Part shown: positions 31,228 to 40,563 of the stretch, one piece after another
Position numbering within the stretch: position 1 is the first letter of the stretch
How the letters are laid out: each line of letters starts with the position of its first letter
Source: Psychrosphaera haliotis
GTDB taxonomy: Bacteria > Pseudomonadota > Gammaproteobacteria > Enterobacterales > Alteromonadaceae
Direction: 5' to 3'
Assembly (NCBI RefSeq): GCF_009728465.1
Contig: NZ_WOCD01000001.1
Span: 682,001 to 746,000, forward strand
Length of the DNA stretch: 64,000 nt
Notes under the pieces: model-generated
Databases searched by the model: none
The model's input: the letters and a program-made list of their open reading frames with translations, nothing else
Told to the model about the DNA's origin: nothing
Program-made: the position numbers and the translations under genes

Positions 31228-32406
31228 CTAACCTTTTTTAGCCAGTGGATTAAATGATAATTTATCTAGCTCGTATTTATCATTCCAAACGTCTAGTACA
31301 TCTTTTAAAAGCGCATGACGCCACGGTTGTGCAAAGTCGGGTAGCTCTTGCCCCGGCACTTTCCAAGTCCATTTAATCCATTGGTTTAATTGCTTTTTAG
31401 TTGCTAACAAGGGTAATGGAACATTGTGTTTTTCACTCGCCTCAGCAGCTAATTGTTTAAGTAATTTAAACGCCTGTTTATATTCAGGAAAGTCCGTCAA
31501 TCTAGGTATGACTGCTGGACAGTCTTCAAGTTCAACTTGTTTGCCCTTCGCAATACACTCTAAGAGTGCCTTGCCATGTATACGAATTTCACTCGCGTGA
31601 ATGTCCGGGATGTTTTTAAGACTAGCTAAGTCGCTAGGCCTGCGCTGACACAAAACAAAAAGAGTTGCGTCTTTCACTACAAAACCTAATGCTAGGTTTT
31701 TCTTGATGGCCACTTCATAACGCCATTCTGTTAGCTCTTTTAATACTGCTAATTCACGTCGTTTTAATTGCCAAGCATTACCAAAGTCTTGATAAAGCTC
31801 CGCTGGAATTTTGTCTTTGCGTTTTTGCTCTACTTTTAATTCAGCTTCAATCAAATTGTACTGGTCTAAATTTCTTGATACGAGCTCATCATTAAATGCA
31901 TGATACAAAGGAAGGAGGTATTTGACATCGTTCGCGGCATAATGCAATTGCGTTTTTTCTAACGGTCGCTTTAGCCAGTTAGTTCGTGCTTCGCCTTTGT
32001 CTAAAACAGTGCCCGTTGTTTTTTCAACCGCCGCTCCAAACCCCAAAACAGCGCCATCATTCAAAAACTGACCCGCAATTTGAGTATCAAAAAGTGGTTG
32101 TGGTAGTCGACCTGAATATACTTTAAAAACTTCTAAGTCTTCATGGCAAGAATGCAAAACTTTAACAATATTTTTATTCGTTAGGAGTTCCCAGAATGGT
32201 TCTAAATCTAGGTCAACAAGAGGGTCAATTAATACTAAGTCTTTGCCGTCATAAGCTTGTATGAGGCCCAACTGGGCATAGAAGGTACGAGTACGGACAA
32301 ACTCTGTATCTAATGCTAAAACCGGTGCTTTAGCTGCTTGAGCACAGAACGTATTAAGCTCAACTTGGGAATCAATATATTGATATTCGGATTGTGAGTC
32401 ATTCAC
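31228..32406 (-). CDS. rnd: Ribonuclease D
   Basis: 3'-5' exoribonuclease that trims tRNA and other stable RNA ends. The DEDD exonuclease domain shows LALDTEFVRTRTFYAQLGLIQ, HSCHEDLEVF and YAANDVKYLLPLY; two HRDC domains fill the C-terminal half. About 392 residues. The frame stays open to 32430, but that upstream TTG lies in the fadD terminator T run, so I take GTG 32406; GTG 32418 is an alternative. Start is therefore uncertain by a few codons. Confidence 0.93.
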   Translation of the reverse strand: MNDSQSEYQYIDSQVELNTFCAQAAKAPVLALDTEFVRTRTFYAQLGLIQAYDGKDLVLIDPLVDLDLEPFWELLTNKNIVKVLHSCHEDLEVFKVYSGRLPQPLFDTQIAGQFLNDGAVLGFGAAVEKTTGTVLDKGEARTNWLKRPLEKTQLHYAANDVKYLLPLYHAFNDELVSRNLDQYNLIEAELKVEQKRKDKIPAELYQDFGNAWQLKRRELAVLKELTEWRYEVAIKKNLALGFVVKDATLFVLCQRRPSDLASLKNIPDIHASEIRIHGKALLECIAKGKQVELEDCPAVIPRLTDFPEYKQAFKLLKQLAAEASEKHNVPLPLLATKKQLNQWIKWTWKVPGQELPDFAQPWRHALLKDVLDVWNDKYELDKLSFNPLAKKG

Positions 32407-32428
32407 TATTTTATTCACTCTTAAAAAC

Positions 32429-32456
32429 AAAAAAAGCCGACCTCAGTCAGCTTTTA
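32429..32456 (-). terminator. Terminator after fadD
   Basis: On the minus strand AGCTGAC-TGAG-GTCGGCT with one G-T pair, followed by seven T; about 19 bases beyond the fadD stop and directly ahead of rnd. Confidence 0.85.
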
Positions 32457-32474
32457 TTTTAATCAAAGAAAAGA

Positions 32475-34127
32475 TTAATCTTTAAGCATACGACGTAAGA
32501 TCTTACCAACATTAGACTTTGGTAATTCATCACGGAATTCTACCAGTTTAGGAACTTTATATCCTGTTAATCTTTCACGACAATGATCGATTACCTGTTG
32601 TTCCGTCAAGTTAGGATCTTTTCTTACCACAAAAATCTTAACAACTTCACCTGAGACTTCATGAGGAATACCAATAGCAGCAGCTTCTAGAATACCTTCA
32701 TGAGTGACAGCTTCGTCTTCAATTTCATTAGGGAATACGTTGAAACCAGATACTAAAATCATGTCTTTTTTACGGTCCACTATATAAAGTAAACCATCTT
32801 CATCAATTTTAGCAATATCACCTGTTGCCAACCAGCCATCATTAAGCACTTCAGCCGTTGCTTCTGCTCGACCTAAGTAACCTCTCATAACCTGAGGGCC
32901 TTTAACTAATAACTCACCTGGTTCGCCTGCTTTAACGTCTTCACCATCTTCGCCAATTAAGCGAACATCCGTTGAAGGTACAGCCACGCCGATACTGCCA
33001 GTATATTTACCAATATCGTAAGGAACAAAAGATACCACAGGAGAGCACTCAGTAAGTCCGTAGCCTTCAAGTAAATCACAACCTGTAACACTTAACCAAC
33101 GTTCGGCTACAGCACGCTGTACAGCCATACCACCACCAATACTAAGGTTTAATGACGAAAAGTCTAACTCAGAAAATCCTGGAGTGTTTAGCAACCCATT
33201 AAATAAGGTATTAACTCCACTGATTGCGGTGAATTTAACTTTACTTAGTTCCTTAACAAAGCCAGGCATATCTCTAGGGTTGGTAATAAGTACATTGGTA
33301 CCGCCAAACTTTAAGAACAGCAGGCAGTTAGCCGTTAATGCAAAGATATGATAAAGAGGTAAAGCGGTAATAATCGTATCTTTACCCTCTTCTAAACATG
33401 GACCTAATAATGCAGATACTTGCTCTAAGTTAGCAACCATGTTGCTGTGGGTAAGCATTGCACCTTTGGAAACACCTGTTGTGCCACCGGTATATTGTAA
33501 AAAGGCTAAATCTTCACCAACCACTTCTACAGGAGTAAGAGATAACTGACGACCTTTCTTTAAGGCTTGTGTAAATGGAATTGAAGTTGGAAGTGAATAA
33601 TCAGGTACCATCTTCTTCACATGTTTGACCACGAAGTCGACCACAAAACCTTTCATGCCTAACATGTCACCCATTTTAGTTAGGATTACATGTTCAACTG
33701 GTGTTTTCTCTAATACTTGCTCTAAGGTATTCGCAAAATTCTCAACAATAATAATAGCTTTAGTTTTACTATCATTAAGCTGATGTTCTAATTCTCGCGG
33801 TGTATACAACGGGTTTACATTTACAACAATTGCACCCACTCGATGTGCTGCAATAAGTGCAACTGGGTACTGAAGTAAGTTTGGCATCATAATGGCGATG
33901 GCATCACCTTTTTGAATACCTAACTCATTTTGCAAATAAGCGGCAAACGCCTCAGCTTCTCTATCTAGCTCATTATAAGATATGGTTTTGCCCATATTCA
34001 TAAAAGCTTCTTTGTCGCCAAACTTAGCGACGCTGTCTTGAACAACGTTTAATAACGAATGCTGCGGATCAAGGTTTATTTCTGCTGGTACATTCTTAGG
34101 ATATTTATTTAACCAGATCTTGTCCAA
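32475..34127 (-). CDS. fadD: Long-chain-fatty-acid--CoA ligase
   Basis: Activates long-chain fatty acids to acyl-CoA for beta-oxidation. The protein (about 550 aa) has the AMP-binding P-loop [14 protein letters not shown] near 210, [15 protein letters not shown], the [11 protein letters not shown] motif and [12 protein letters not shown], ending with [13 protein letters not shown]. The start appears to be TTG 34127 ([10 protein letters not shown]), eight bases behind AGGAGAG and matching homologues; a TTG at 34145 lacks such a site. The promoter carries a FadR-like operator. Conserved neighbourhood with slp, tsaB and yoaA. Confidence 0.95.
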   Translation of the reverse strand: MDKIWLNKYPKNVPAEINLDPQHSLLNVVQDSVAKFGDKEAFMNMGKTISYNELDREAEAFAAYLQNELGIQKGDAIAIMMPNLLQYPVALIAAHRVGAIVVNVNPLYTPRELEHQLNDSKTKAIIIVENFANTLEQVLEKTPVEHVILTKMGDMLGMKGFVVDFVVKHVKKMVPDYSLPTSIPFTQALKKGRQLSLTPVEVVGEDLAFLQYTGGTTGVSKGAMLTHSNMVANLEQVSALLGPCLEEGKDTIITALPLYHIFALTANCLLFLKFGGTNVLITNPRDMPGFVKELSKVKFTAISGVNTLFNGLLNTPGFSELDFSSLNLSIGGGMAVQRAVAERWLSVTGCDLLEGYGLTECSPVVSFVPYDIGKYTGSIGVAVPSTDVRLIGEDGEDVKAGEPGELLVKGPQVMRGYLGRAEATAEVLNDGWLATGDIAKIDEDGLLYIVDRKKDMILVSGFNVFPNEIEDEAVTHEGILEAAAIGIPHEVSGEVVKIFVVRKDPNLTEQQVIDHCRERLTGYKVPKLVEFRDELPKSNVGKILRRMLKD

Positions 34128-34186
34128 AACGCTCTCCTGAATCAATTTGCTATGCTTTTATTTTATTAAAGCCAAAATAGTCCGTT

Positions 34187-34215
34187 ACAATACTCCAACT
34201 CATCCGATCAGACAA
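34187..34215 (-). promoter_or_regulatory. Promoter of fadD
   Basis: Minus-strand TTGTCT and TATTGT separated by exactly 17 bases, about 60 bases ahead of the TTG start. The -35 and spacer are overlapped by the FadR-like palindrome. Confidence 0.6.
34198..34213. promoter_or_regulatory. FadR-like operator
   Basis: ACTCATCCGATCAGAC matches the FadR consensus ACTGGTCCGACCAGTT at 11 of 16 positions, including the central TCCGA. It covers the -35 and spacer of the fadD promoter, where binding would repress. FadR itself is not in the window. Confidence 0.45.
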
Positions 34216-34269
34216 ATTAGTTAGACTAAAAATCAATCAAACCATCTATTTTGTTTGATAATCCGGCAA

Positions 34270-35136
34270 TTATAGTAAAAATTCAGCAATCTGCTGAGAT
34301 GTTTCAGACGGGTCATCTAGGTGACAGTGGTGACTTCCGCTTACTTCAACCATTTTATGATTTCGGTAAAACGATTGAAATTTTGAATAATTAGTCTGCA
34401 TTGACTCATAACCGTCGGTAGCTAATATTATCAGTGTCTTCACTTCAATAGCTGCTATTATTTGTTGTGCCGCCGTTAAATTCACTCGAACAGGCGATCC
34501 AGTTCTAAGCCTTATGTCTGTGCGCCAGCGGTAGCCGCCATCCTTTAACTCTGTGTTTCTCTCCACCAGTATCTTTGCCGAATCCAGTGAAATGCCACCA
34601 GCTTTTTGTCGCGCTTTTATTGCCGCGTTAATATCTTCGTGATGACGAGGCTTTTTATGCACTAAATCCAACCTAGAATTCATTGCAGCACGAATATTAA
34701 CTAATGCATTAGCATCGTCTTGTATTACCAAGCCAGCTGAATCAATCAGAATTAACTTAGATATTTTATCCGGGTATAAACCAGCTAAAACAGTCCCTAA
34801 CATACCGCCTAAAGAATGACCAACTAAAATAGGAGGCTGCGGAAGGTTAAGTGCATCAATCACTTCAATAACATCAGACACCCAATCAATAAAATGGTAA
34901 TAACTGTTATTAGCGCGATGAAATGAATGACCATGACCAGGAAGGTCAATAGCTATCCAGTTAAATTGAGGTAAAGCATTAATTAAGGGAGTAAAACTCG
35001 CGGCGTTATCTAACCAGCCATGCAATGCAATTATTGTTGGTGCTGTATTAGAGTCAAAAACGGCACTCTTAAGTGCCGCTACTTCTCCACCGGATATTTT
35101 TATAAAATGACTTTTCAAATTATTTAGGTTTAACAA
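34270..35136 (-). CDS. Alpha/beta hydrolase
   Basis: A 288-residue cytoplasmic alpha/beta-hydrolase fold protein. Visible are the oxyanion region ALHGWLDNAASF, the nucleophile elbow GHSLGGMLG (Ser near 108) and a C-terminal His in SGSHHCHLDDP. Substrate is unknown; the neighbour fadD suggests an esterase or thioesterase role but that is inference. Its frame overlaps the end of the upstream methyltransferase-like gene by 17 bases. The start is non-ATG (TTG 35136 or the in-frame TTG 35118). Confidence 0.82.
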   Translation of the reverse strand: MLNLNNLKSHFIKISGGEVAALKSAVFDSNTAPTIIALHGWLDNAASFTPLINALPQFNWIAIDLPGHGHSFHRANNSYYHFIDWVSDVIEVIDALNLPQPPILVGHSLGGMLGTVLAGLYPDKISKLILIDSAGLVIQDDANALVNIRAAMNSRLDLVHKKPRHHEDINAAIKARQKAGGISLDSAKILVERNTELKDGGYRWRTDIRLRTGSPVRVNLTAAQQIIAAIEVKTLIILATDGYESMQTNYSKFQSFYRNHKMVEVSGSHHCHLDDPSETSQQIAEFLL

Positions 35137-35962
35137 ACTTCAATGTCATTCTGTCGCTTTCACCAATAGCAATATACTTATCTTGGTCAAGCGCTCCCAT
35201 TGCCAACGTTGGTGGCAGTGTATAAACCCCTTTAGGGTAATCTTTAGTATCGTTAGGATTACTATTGATATCTGAGCTTGCCACTAACTCAAACCCTGCA
35301 TTTTCGGCTGCTTGAATTACATAGTTTTCGGCTAGATAACCTTCTGGAGCAGAAGAGGCAAAATCTGAAATTTGTGTTGATCTGTGCTGAACAACACCTA
35401 ATACGCCACCTGGTTTTAACGCTTTAAATACAGACTGCAAACCCTGTTGCATTTGACCTACTTCGTCCCAGATATGCAACGATCTTATGATTAAAGCTTT
35501 ATCAATAGAATCAACCTCGGCAACATCTAAGCGTTCCGGTGGCTCAAACTCCGTAAATACAACTTCACCATACAACTCTTCATCTGACATTTTTTCGCGA
35601 TATTCGATGGCAATTTTAGTCCAAAAGGCTAAACGTTTGTCTTTAGAGTTTTCATTGTTAATGCCAAACGTCGCCGCAACTAGCTGACCTTTATCTTTAA
35701 GGTATGGACCTAAAATTTCACTATACCAACCATTACCCGGCCATACTTCTAATACGGTATCCGACGGCTTAATATCGTAAAACTCTATTATTTTTTGAGG
35801 GTGACGATACGCATCCCTTGCTTTATTTACTTCACTTCTATGATCGCCACTAAGTATTGGAGCAATCCCATCAACATTAGTTTCAACTTCATTGCTCATG
35901 GCAAAAGAGTTAGAGCTCAATGCTGCACTTATTAACACAGCCAAACAACCTGTTTTAAACAT
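35120..35962 (-). CDS. Exported class I methyltransferase-like protein
   Basis: A 280-residue protein with a clear signal peptide (MFKTGCLAVLISAALSSNSFA) followed by a Rossmann-type SAM methyltransferase domain: DTVLEVWPGNGWYSEIL replaces the usual DxGxGxG with E-V-W-P-G-N-G, and RSLHIWDEVG and LKPGGVLGVVQH follow. Predicted exported methyltransferases of this type (COG4798) are known but their substrate and SAM supply outside the cytoplasm are not. It lies between slp and the hydrolase on one strand. Confidence 0.8.
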   Translation of the reverse strand: MFKTGCLAVLISAALSSNSFAMSNEVETNVDGIAPILSGDHRSEVNKARDAYRHPQKIIEFYDIKPSDTVLEVWPGNGWYSEILGPYLKDKGQLVAATFGINNENSKDKRLAFWTKIAIEYREKMSDEELYGEVVFTEFEPPERLDVAEVDSIDKALIIRSLHIWDEVGQMQQGLQSVFKALKPGGVLGVVQHRSTQISDFASSAPEGYLAENYVIQAAENAGFELVASSDINSNPNDTKDYPKGVYTLPPTLAMGALDQDKYIAIGESDRMTLKFVKPK

Positions 35963-35991
35963 TAACTTACCTTTTTATTTAGTGTGTTTTA

Positions 35992-36591
35992 TTATTGTTT
36001 TTTGTCTTTTGACTTAACAACACCAGTTGGGGCAACTTTTGTTTTTGCTCCACCAATGACATAACGATGTCTAGTGCCACCCTGCCATCGCCAATGAGGG
36101 TAATGCCCATACCAACCATAATGAAACTCAACGCTTGTTGGAGGATCTAATTTTTTCCAAAGGTGTACCTTGGCTTCATTTAACGTAGGGTAAGAATACT
36201 CATATTCGTCAATTTTTTGCGACTCGTTTTCTTTGATTGTGCCTAGTGCCGTAATTGACTTACCTTTCTTAAAAACAGCTGGATCTAAAAAGCCATCGGC
36301 ATAAACACGGAATCGACCAGCAGGATCTTCTTTTAGATCTGGTCTGCCGGCTCTTTTTGATGGGTAATATAAAACGTCAAGTCGTGTTCGGTTAGCTTCA
36401 TTTTTAACGGCTGCAATAACACCGCTCCAACGGGCCTGACTTCCGTTTAAAGAATTATCGTCCGCTTTAACTGACGAAAATGCTGTTAAATTAGTGCCTT
36501 CAGGAATACTAACCGAATCAGGGTAACTAGCGCACCCGCCAATGACCGTTGCAATGCTGATACTTAACAACAATTTCTTAAAAAAGTTCAT
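35992..36591 (-). CDS. Slp family outer-membrane lipoprotein
   Basis: A 199-residue lipoprotein: signal peptide MNFFKKLLLSISIATVIGGCAS with lipobox IGGC, then the Slp domain with RWSGVIAAVKNEANRTRLDVLYYPS, RFRVYADGFLDPAVFKKG and ALGTIK. Family members Slp and YeaY are outer-membrane proteins induced by starvation or envelope stress; the exact role is unclear. The yeaY position between fadD and tsaB in Escherichia coli is matched here. The C-terminal tail is rich in Lys. Confidence 0.9.
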   Translation of the reverse strand: MNFFKKLLLSISIATVIGGCASYPDSVSIPEGTNLTAFSSVKADDNSLNGSQARWSGVIAAVKNEANRTRLDVLYYPSKRAGRPDLKEDPAGRFRVYADGFLDPAVFKKGKSITALGTIKENESQKIDEYEYSYPTLNEAKVHLWKKLDPPTSVEFHYGWYGHYPHWRWQGGTRHRYVIGGAKTKVAPTGVVKSKDKKQ

Positions 36592-36632
36592 TTACCTACC
36601 TCTCTAAATATATACAGGTAGTATTAGGCAAA

Positions 36633-37064
36633 TTAAGCGGTAATATCAACCTTTATTTTTTCTGAAAGACTTTGGTTACTTTCTGTAACTTGCAGACTAT
36701 TGTAGGAATTGACTGCGGTTTGCCCCAAACCTGAAGAGTTTTGTTGTTGCTCTCTTCTATTTGCTGCATTTAGTTCTAGCTGTTGAATGGTTTGCGAATC
36801 AGGTGCTCGAAGTTGACTGGAAACTTCAACTGCTTCTTGATTAGGACGTTCTTGACGTTGGCGTTGCTCGGTTTGTGTATTCTCAGTTTGAACGGCATCT
36901 TGTTCTCTAACTGACTCTAATCGCTGCTGATTATCTACCGACTGTTCTTGCTGATTACGGCGCTGAACAGAGTCATCACTATTTTGCCTTTGCTGCTGAA
37001 TAAGCTGTTGTTCAGCTCTCAGGTTACCACCAGCGCTAGGTCCATAACCGACACCTTCTGTCAT
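36633..37064 (-). CDS. Gln-rich low-complexity hypothetical protein
   Basis: I do not recognise this 143-residue protein. About a fifth of it is Gln and another large part Arg, Glu, Asn and Ser, with no signal peptide or membrane helix. Residues 20-100 look disordered or coiled, and the C-terminus SLSEKIKVDITA is the most ordinary part. ATG 37064 is preceded by GGGAGAT. It lies between slp and tetR on the same strand, codon usage appears normal, and it reads as a real lineage-specific gene. Confidence 0.65.
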   Translation of the reverse strand: MTEGVGYGPSAGGNLRAEQQLIQQQRQNSDDSVQRRNQQEQSVDNQQRLESVREQDAVQTENTQTEQRQRQERPNQEAVEVSSQLRAPDSQTIQQLELNAANRREQQQNSSGLGQTAVNSYNSLQVTESNQSLSEKIKVDITA

Positions 37065-37099
37065 AACTATCTCCCAAATATAACTAAGTTAGTTTAAGT

Positions 37100-37702
37100 T
37101 TAGTCAACGATTTTAAAACTGCGAATATAATCTGATAACGCTGCAGATATTTCTTTGAAAACATCTCTGTTTTGACAACTCGTTACCATTTGCGGCATAC
37201 CGTTCATAGTGCACATGATTAACATAGCAACTCTTTTACTATCAGTACTGTCGCTCACTATATTTAGAACTTTCGCTCTTTCAAAAGCTTCGTAAATTGA
37301 TTTCTGCACCGCGCAAAAAATAGCATCAACACGCATTCTTAAACCATCATTAGTTGATCCAAGCTCGGCTAGTAAGTTATGAATAGGACAGCCATTGCAC
37401 ATGTCTTCTTGCGAGGCATCGATAGCCTGCTTTTCAATTGACTTAGCGATGGCTTCAATTGGATCACTTGCAGAAGTAATTGATTCCCAATGAGCTTTAG
37501 ATTGCTCTTTGAAAAGCTCATCTATGATGGCATACAACAAATCTTGTTTATTTGAAAAGTGATGATAAAGCGCGCCTTTAGACACATTAGCCTTGCTAAT
37601 AATATCGGTAAGGCTAGTACCGTTGTACCCTTTTTGTTGAAATAAACATGATGCTATCTCTAACAAATTATTACGGGTTTTATCAGGATCTCTTAATGCC
37701 AT
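37100..37702 (-). CDS. TetR/AcrR family transcriptional regulator
   Basis: A 200-residue regulator with the N-terminal helix-turn-helix (LLEIASCLFQQKGYNGTSLTDI then KANVSKGALYHHFSNKQDLL, residues about 13-55) and a helical ligand-binding domain containing CNGCPIHNLLAELG, seen in AcrR-type members. The cysteine pair could sense electrophiles, but that is inference. A palindrome at 37725-37738 just upstream fits autorepression. Possible targets are the gene itself and the nearby minus-strand genes. Confidence 0.9.
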   Translation of the reverse strand: MALRDPDKTRNNLLEIASCLFQQKGYNGTSLTDIISKANVSKGALYHHFSNKQDLLYAIIDELFKEQSKAHWESITSASDPIEAIAKSIEKQAIDASQEDMCNGCPIHNLLAELGSTNDGLRMRVDAIFCAVQKSIYEAFERAKVLNIVSDSTDSKRVAMLIMCTMNGMPQMVTSCQNRDVFKEISAALSDYIRSFKIVD

Positions 37703-37724
37703 TTCATGCTCTCAAATATTAACG

Positions 37725-37738
37725 ACCGACTGGTCGGT
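37725..37738. promoter_or_regulatory. TetR-type operator
   Basis: ACCGAC-TG-GTCGGT is a perfect inverted repeat with a 2-base centre, 23 bases upstream of the tetR ATG and a few bases downstream of a CATAAT -10 box (37743-37748, minus strand). The form resembles operators of NemR/AcuR-like TetR proteins. Confidence 0.65.
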
Positions 37739-37785
37739 TTTAATTATGCCTTACCTTTGGCTTAAAATTAACCAAAAAGTTCAAT

Positions 37786-38472
37786 TTATCGACCTGGTAA
37801 TTTTTTCCATGTTACTTCATCACGAACATAATTGGGTTGCGCTAATTCAGCGGGTAGGCCTTCACCATTTTTAAACTCTGTTTCAACAAGCTTAAAACCA
37901 TATTTTATATTCGGTAGTAAAATATCAGTACTTTTAACATTAAATTTATCGCTTAATATGTCGTTATAGGTTTCCCAGCCTGTACCAACTGAAACAGCAC
38001 CATCTAACACTTCACTGCTTTCAATATTGATTTCTTCTGGCTTACAAACAACGTCTTTGACTCGTGCTACTGCTTTACCGTCTACATTATCGTATATCGC
38101 AAAATACACTTCCGACATTCGGGCATCAATGGCAGCAATCACTTGAGGTGCATTAAGGTCATCTATTGCCTGTTGAGCCATGAGCGCTAGGTTTGAGACA
38201 CCGAGCACGGGTAAATTGGCACCAAAGGCCAAGCCTTGGGTAATTGAAACGCCAATGCGAACGCCGGTAAAACTGCCAGGACCACACCCATATAAAATAC
38301 CATCAAAGTCATCAAGTGTTAGGCTTGATTCGTTTAGCAAGTTTTCAACGGCTGGCAACAATTTTTGAGAATGTTGTTGAGGACAAACCTCGTAGTAACC
38401 AATTACTTTATCTTCTGTTTTTATTGCTACTGAGCAAGCTTCAGTTGCAGCATCTAATGCTAATAAATTCAT
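37786..38472 (-). CDS. tsaB: tRNA threonylcarbamoyladenosine synthesis protein TsaB
   Basis: Scaffold partner of TsaD and TsaE in making t6A37 on ANN-decoding tRNAs. The 228-residue ASKHA-fold protein starts MNLLALDAATEACSVAI and has YGCGPGSFTGVRIGVSITQGLA near 61-82, the TsaB signature. It starts 9 bases after yoaA stops, and the yoaA-tsaB-slp-fadD order is shared with enterics (reversed in transcription order as usual). Ends GLPAELAQPNYVRDEVTWK, also typical. Confidence 0.96.
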   Translation of the reverse strand: MNLLALDAATEACSVAIKTEDKVIGYYEVCPQQHSQKLLPAVENLLNESSLTLDDFDGILYGCGPGSFTGVRIGVSITQGLAFGANLPVLGVSNLALMAQQAIDDLNAPQVIAAIDARMSEVYFAIYDNVDGKAVARVKDVVCKPEEINIESSEVLDGAVSVGTGWETYNDILSDKFNVKSTDILLPNIKYGFKLVETEFKNGEGLPAELAQPNYVRDEVTWKKLPGR

Positions 38473-38481
38473 TTTTTTACA

Positions 38482-40401
38482 CTATAACGTTTCTAAAAAT
38501 TTAACGACTCTGTCTGTATCTCGAGTTCGCTTCATGTCGGGTAAACTTCTCATGAAAGTTTCACCGTATTGTCTTGTCACTAACCGTGGATCACATATAA
38601 CTAATGCACCACTATCTGTTACGTCTCTAATTAACCGGCCAACTCCCTGTTTTAAAGAGATTACCGCTTGAGGAATTTGAACATGCTTAAACGGGTCTTG
38701 ACCTTTTAATCTACAATCTTCCATACGAGCTTGTAGCAGTGGATCATCTGGCGAAGCAAAAGGTAATTTATCAATCATCACCAAAGAAAGTGCGTCGCCA
38801 CGTACATCCACCCCTTCCCAAAAAGAGCTTGTTCCAAGTAATACGGCATTGCCAAGTTTAGTAAACTTCTCTAATAATAAACGCTTACTTGTTGTGCCTT
38901 GAACCAGCAAAGGTAACCTGGTTTTATCTTCAAGCATTTTTGCTACTAACGACATCACTCTATGACTAGTGAACAGTAAAAACGCTCGACCTTGACTAGC
39001 TTCAATTAACTCCAACGCTAGTTCACCAAACGCTCGAACTGCGGATTTGTCGTTTGGCTCAGGGAAATACCTTGGTACACAGAACAATGCTTGTTCTTGA
39101 TAGTTAAATGGGCTTCCCAGTATTTGTGTTCTAGCTTCTGGTAAGCCTAATTGATTCGTGTAGTGTTCAAAGTCATCATCTACCGATACGGTAGCAGAGG
39201 TAAAAATCCAGCTTGAATCAGACTCTTTAACAAAACCACCAAACTTATCAGCAATAGACAGAGGAGTTGTGTGAAGCGTAAAGTGCCTTTTGCTGGTTTC
39301 ATACCAATAACTAAAGCCGGTTTCTTCAATTTGATTCACACGATCAAACTTGCCTCTTAATTGACACAAACGGTCAAAACAAGCATCAATCGCTTCCGTT
39401 CTTGAAACCGCTAGTTTTAATACATCGTAAATAAAGTCGAAGGACTTATGGACCAACTGCATGGCCGCAACAACTTCTTCCTGAGGCGCTTTATCTCGCC
39501 AATTACCTCGTTCTGGATCATAAGCAAAGGCTAAGCGCATATCTAAAATATTTTTTTCTAAATTCATGGCCGCTTTATTTAACTGCGACAAGTCACGCAA
39601 GTTCATCTGATATTCGGCTTGAATGTCTTTACATAATTCAAAAACTTGGCGCGAGGAAAAATGCTCGCCAAAATACTCCGCCGCAATATCCGGAATTTGA
39701 TGAGCCTCATCAAAAATAATAACGTCCGTTTCAGGAATTAGTTCACCAAAACCAGTATCTTTTAAGGCCATGTCAGCAAAAAATAAATGGTGATTCACAA
39801 CAATTAAATCTGCATCCAATGCTTTTTTACGCGCATTAACTACATGACATTCACCAATATTTGGGCAGTCTTTACTAAGGCAATTATCTACACTACTTGT
39901 CACGTAAGGGATAGCACGGCTATTTTCTTCTATGGATGTTAATTCACCAAGATCACCAGAGTCTGTTTCTGAGCTCCACCGACGAACTTTAGACAAGTCT
40001 GTAATAAAGTCAGGGTCTTCAAATGGTGGATGCTGACCATTTTGATTCATTCTATAGATACAAAGGTAATTACTTCGGCCTTTGAGCAATGCCGTTTTTA
40101 ATCGAGGCTTTATTGCTTGTTTAACTAATGGCAAATCACGGTGGAAAAGTTGCTCTTGCAGAGCTTTGGTCCCTGTGGACACAATAATTTTTCGGCCATC
40201 TAATATAGCGGGGGCTAAATAAGCAAATGTCTTACCTGTTCCAGTGCCGGCTTCTACAACCAACTGCTTTTTATCTTTGATGGCGCTGGCCACCGCATTA
40301 GCCATGTCTAATTGTGATTGGCGAGCTTTAAATCCAGGGATCGCTTTTGCTAACGCCCCTTCATCTGAAAAACACTGATTAACCGACTGCTTCACCAACA
40401 C
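38482..40401 (-). CDS. yoaA: DinG-family ATP-dependent helicase YoaA
   Basis: An XPD-like superfamily 2 Fe-S helicase linked to replication repair through the polymerase III chi subunit. The 639 residues show Walker A VEAGTGTGKTFAYL (about 47-60), the four Fe-S cysteines (YLC near 113 and CLSKDCPNIGEC near 167-178), DEAHQIPD near 224, and motifs V/VI FWEGVDVRGD and QGVGRLIRD. The start among adjacent GTG, TTG and GTG codons behind TTAAGG is uncertain by one or two codons. First gene of the tsaB operon. Confidence 0.94.
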   Translation of the reverse strand: MLVKQSVNQCFSDEGALAKAIPGFKARQSQLDMANAVASAIKDKKQLVVEAGTGTGKTFAYLAPAILDGRKIIVSTGTKALQEQLFHRDLPLVKQAIKPRLKTALLKGRSNYLCIYRMNQNGQHPPFEDPDFITDLSKVRRWSSETDSGDLGELTSIEENSRAIPYVTSSVDNCLSKDCPNIGECHVVNARKKALDADLIVVNHHLFFADMALKDTGFGELIPETDVIIFDEAHQIPDIAAEYFGEHFSSRQVFELCKDIQAEYQMNLRDLSQLNKAAMNLEKNILDMRLAFAYDPERGNWRDKAPQEEVVAAMQLVHKSFDFIYDVLKLAVSRTEAIDACFDRLCQLRGKFDRVNQIEETGFSYWYETSKRHFTLHTTPLSIADKFGGFVKESDSSWIFTSATVSVDDDFEHYTNQLGLPEARTQILGSPFNYQEQALFCVPRYFPEPNDKSAVRAFGELALELIEASQGRAFLLFTSHRVMSLVAKMLEDKTRLPLLVQGTTSKRLLLEKFTKLGNAVLLGTSSFWEGVDVRGDALSLVMIDKLPFASPDDPLLQARMEDCRLKGQDPFKHVQIPQAVISLKQGVGRLIRDVTDSGALVICDPRLVTRQYGETFMRSLPDMKRTRDTDRVVKFLETL

Positions 40402-40482
40402 ACACCTTAAAAGAAATATTCAGCTCGAAGTTTAACAAAACTATCGTCAGTTAAGAATGTACCTACCAACATTTATTTCAGG

Positions 40483-40515
40483 CAAAAAAAAACTCCCGAA
40501 CAAGTCGAGAGTTTT
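40483..40515 (-). terminator. Terminator after the peroxiredoxin gene
   Basis: AAAACTCCCGA and TCGAGAGTTTT (one mismatch) with a long T tract on the minus strand, about 50 bases past the stop at 40564. Confidence 0.8.
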
Positions 40516-40563
40516 GATATTTAATATTGATGAGCAAAATAACCCATCAAACTAAAATTAAAA

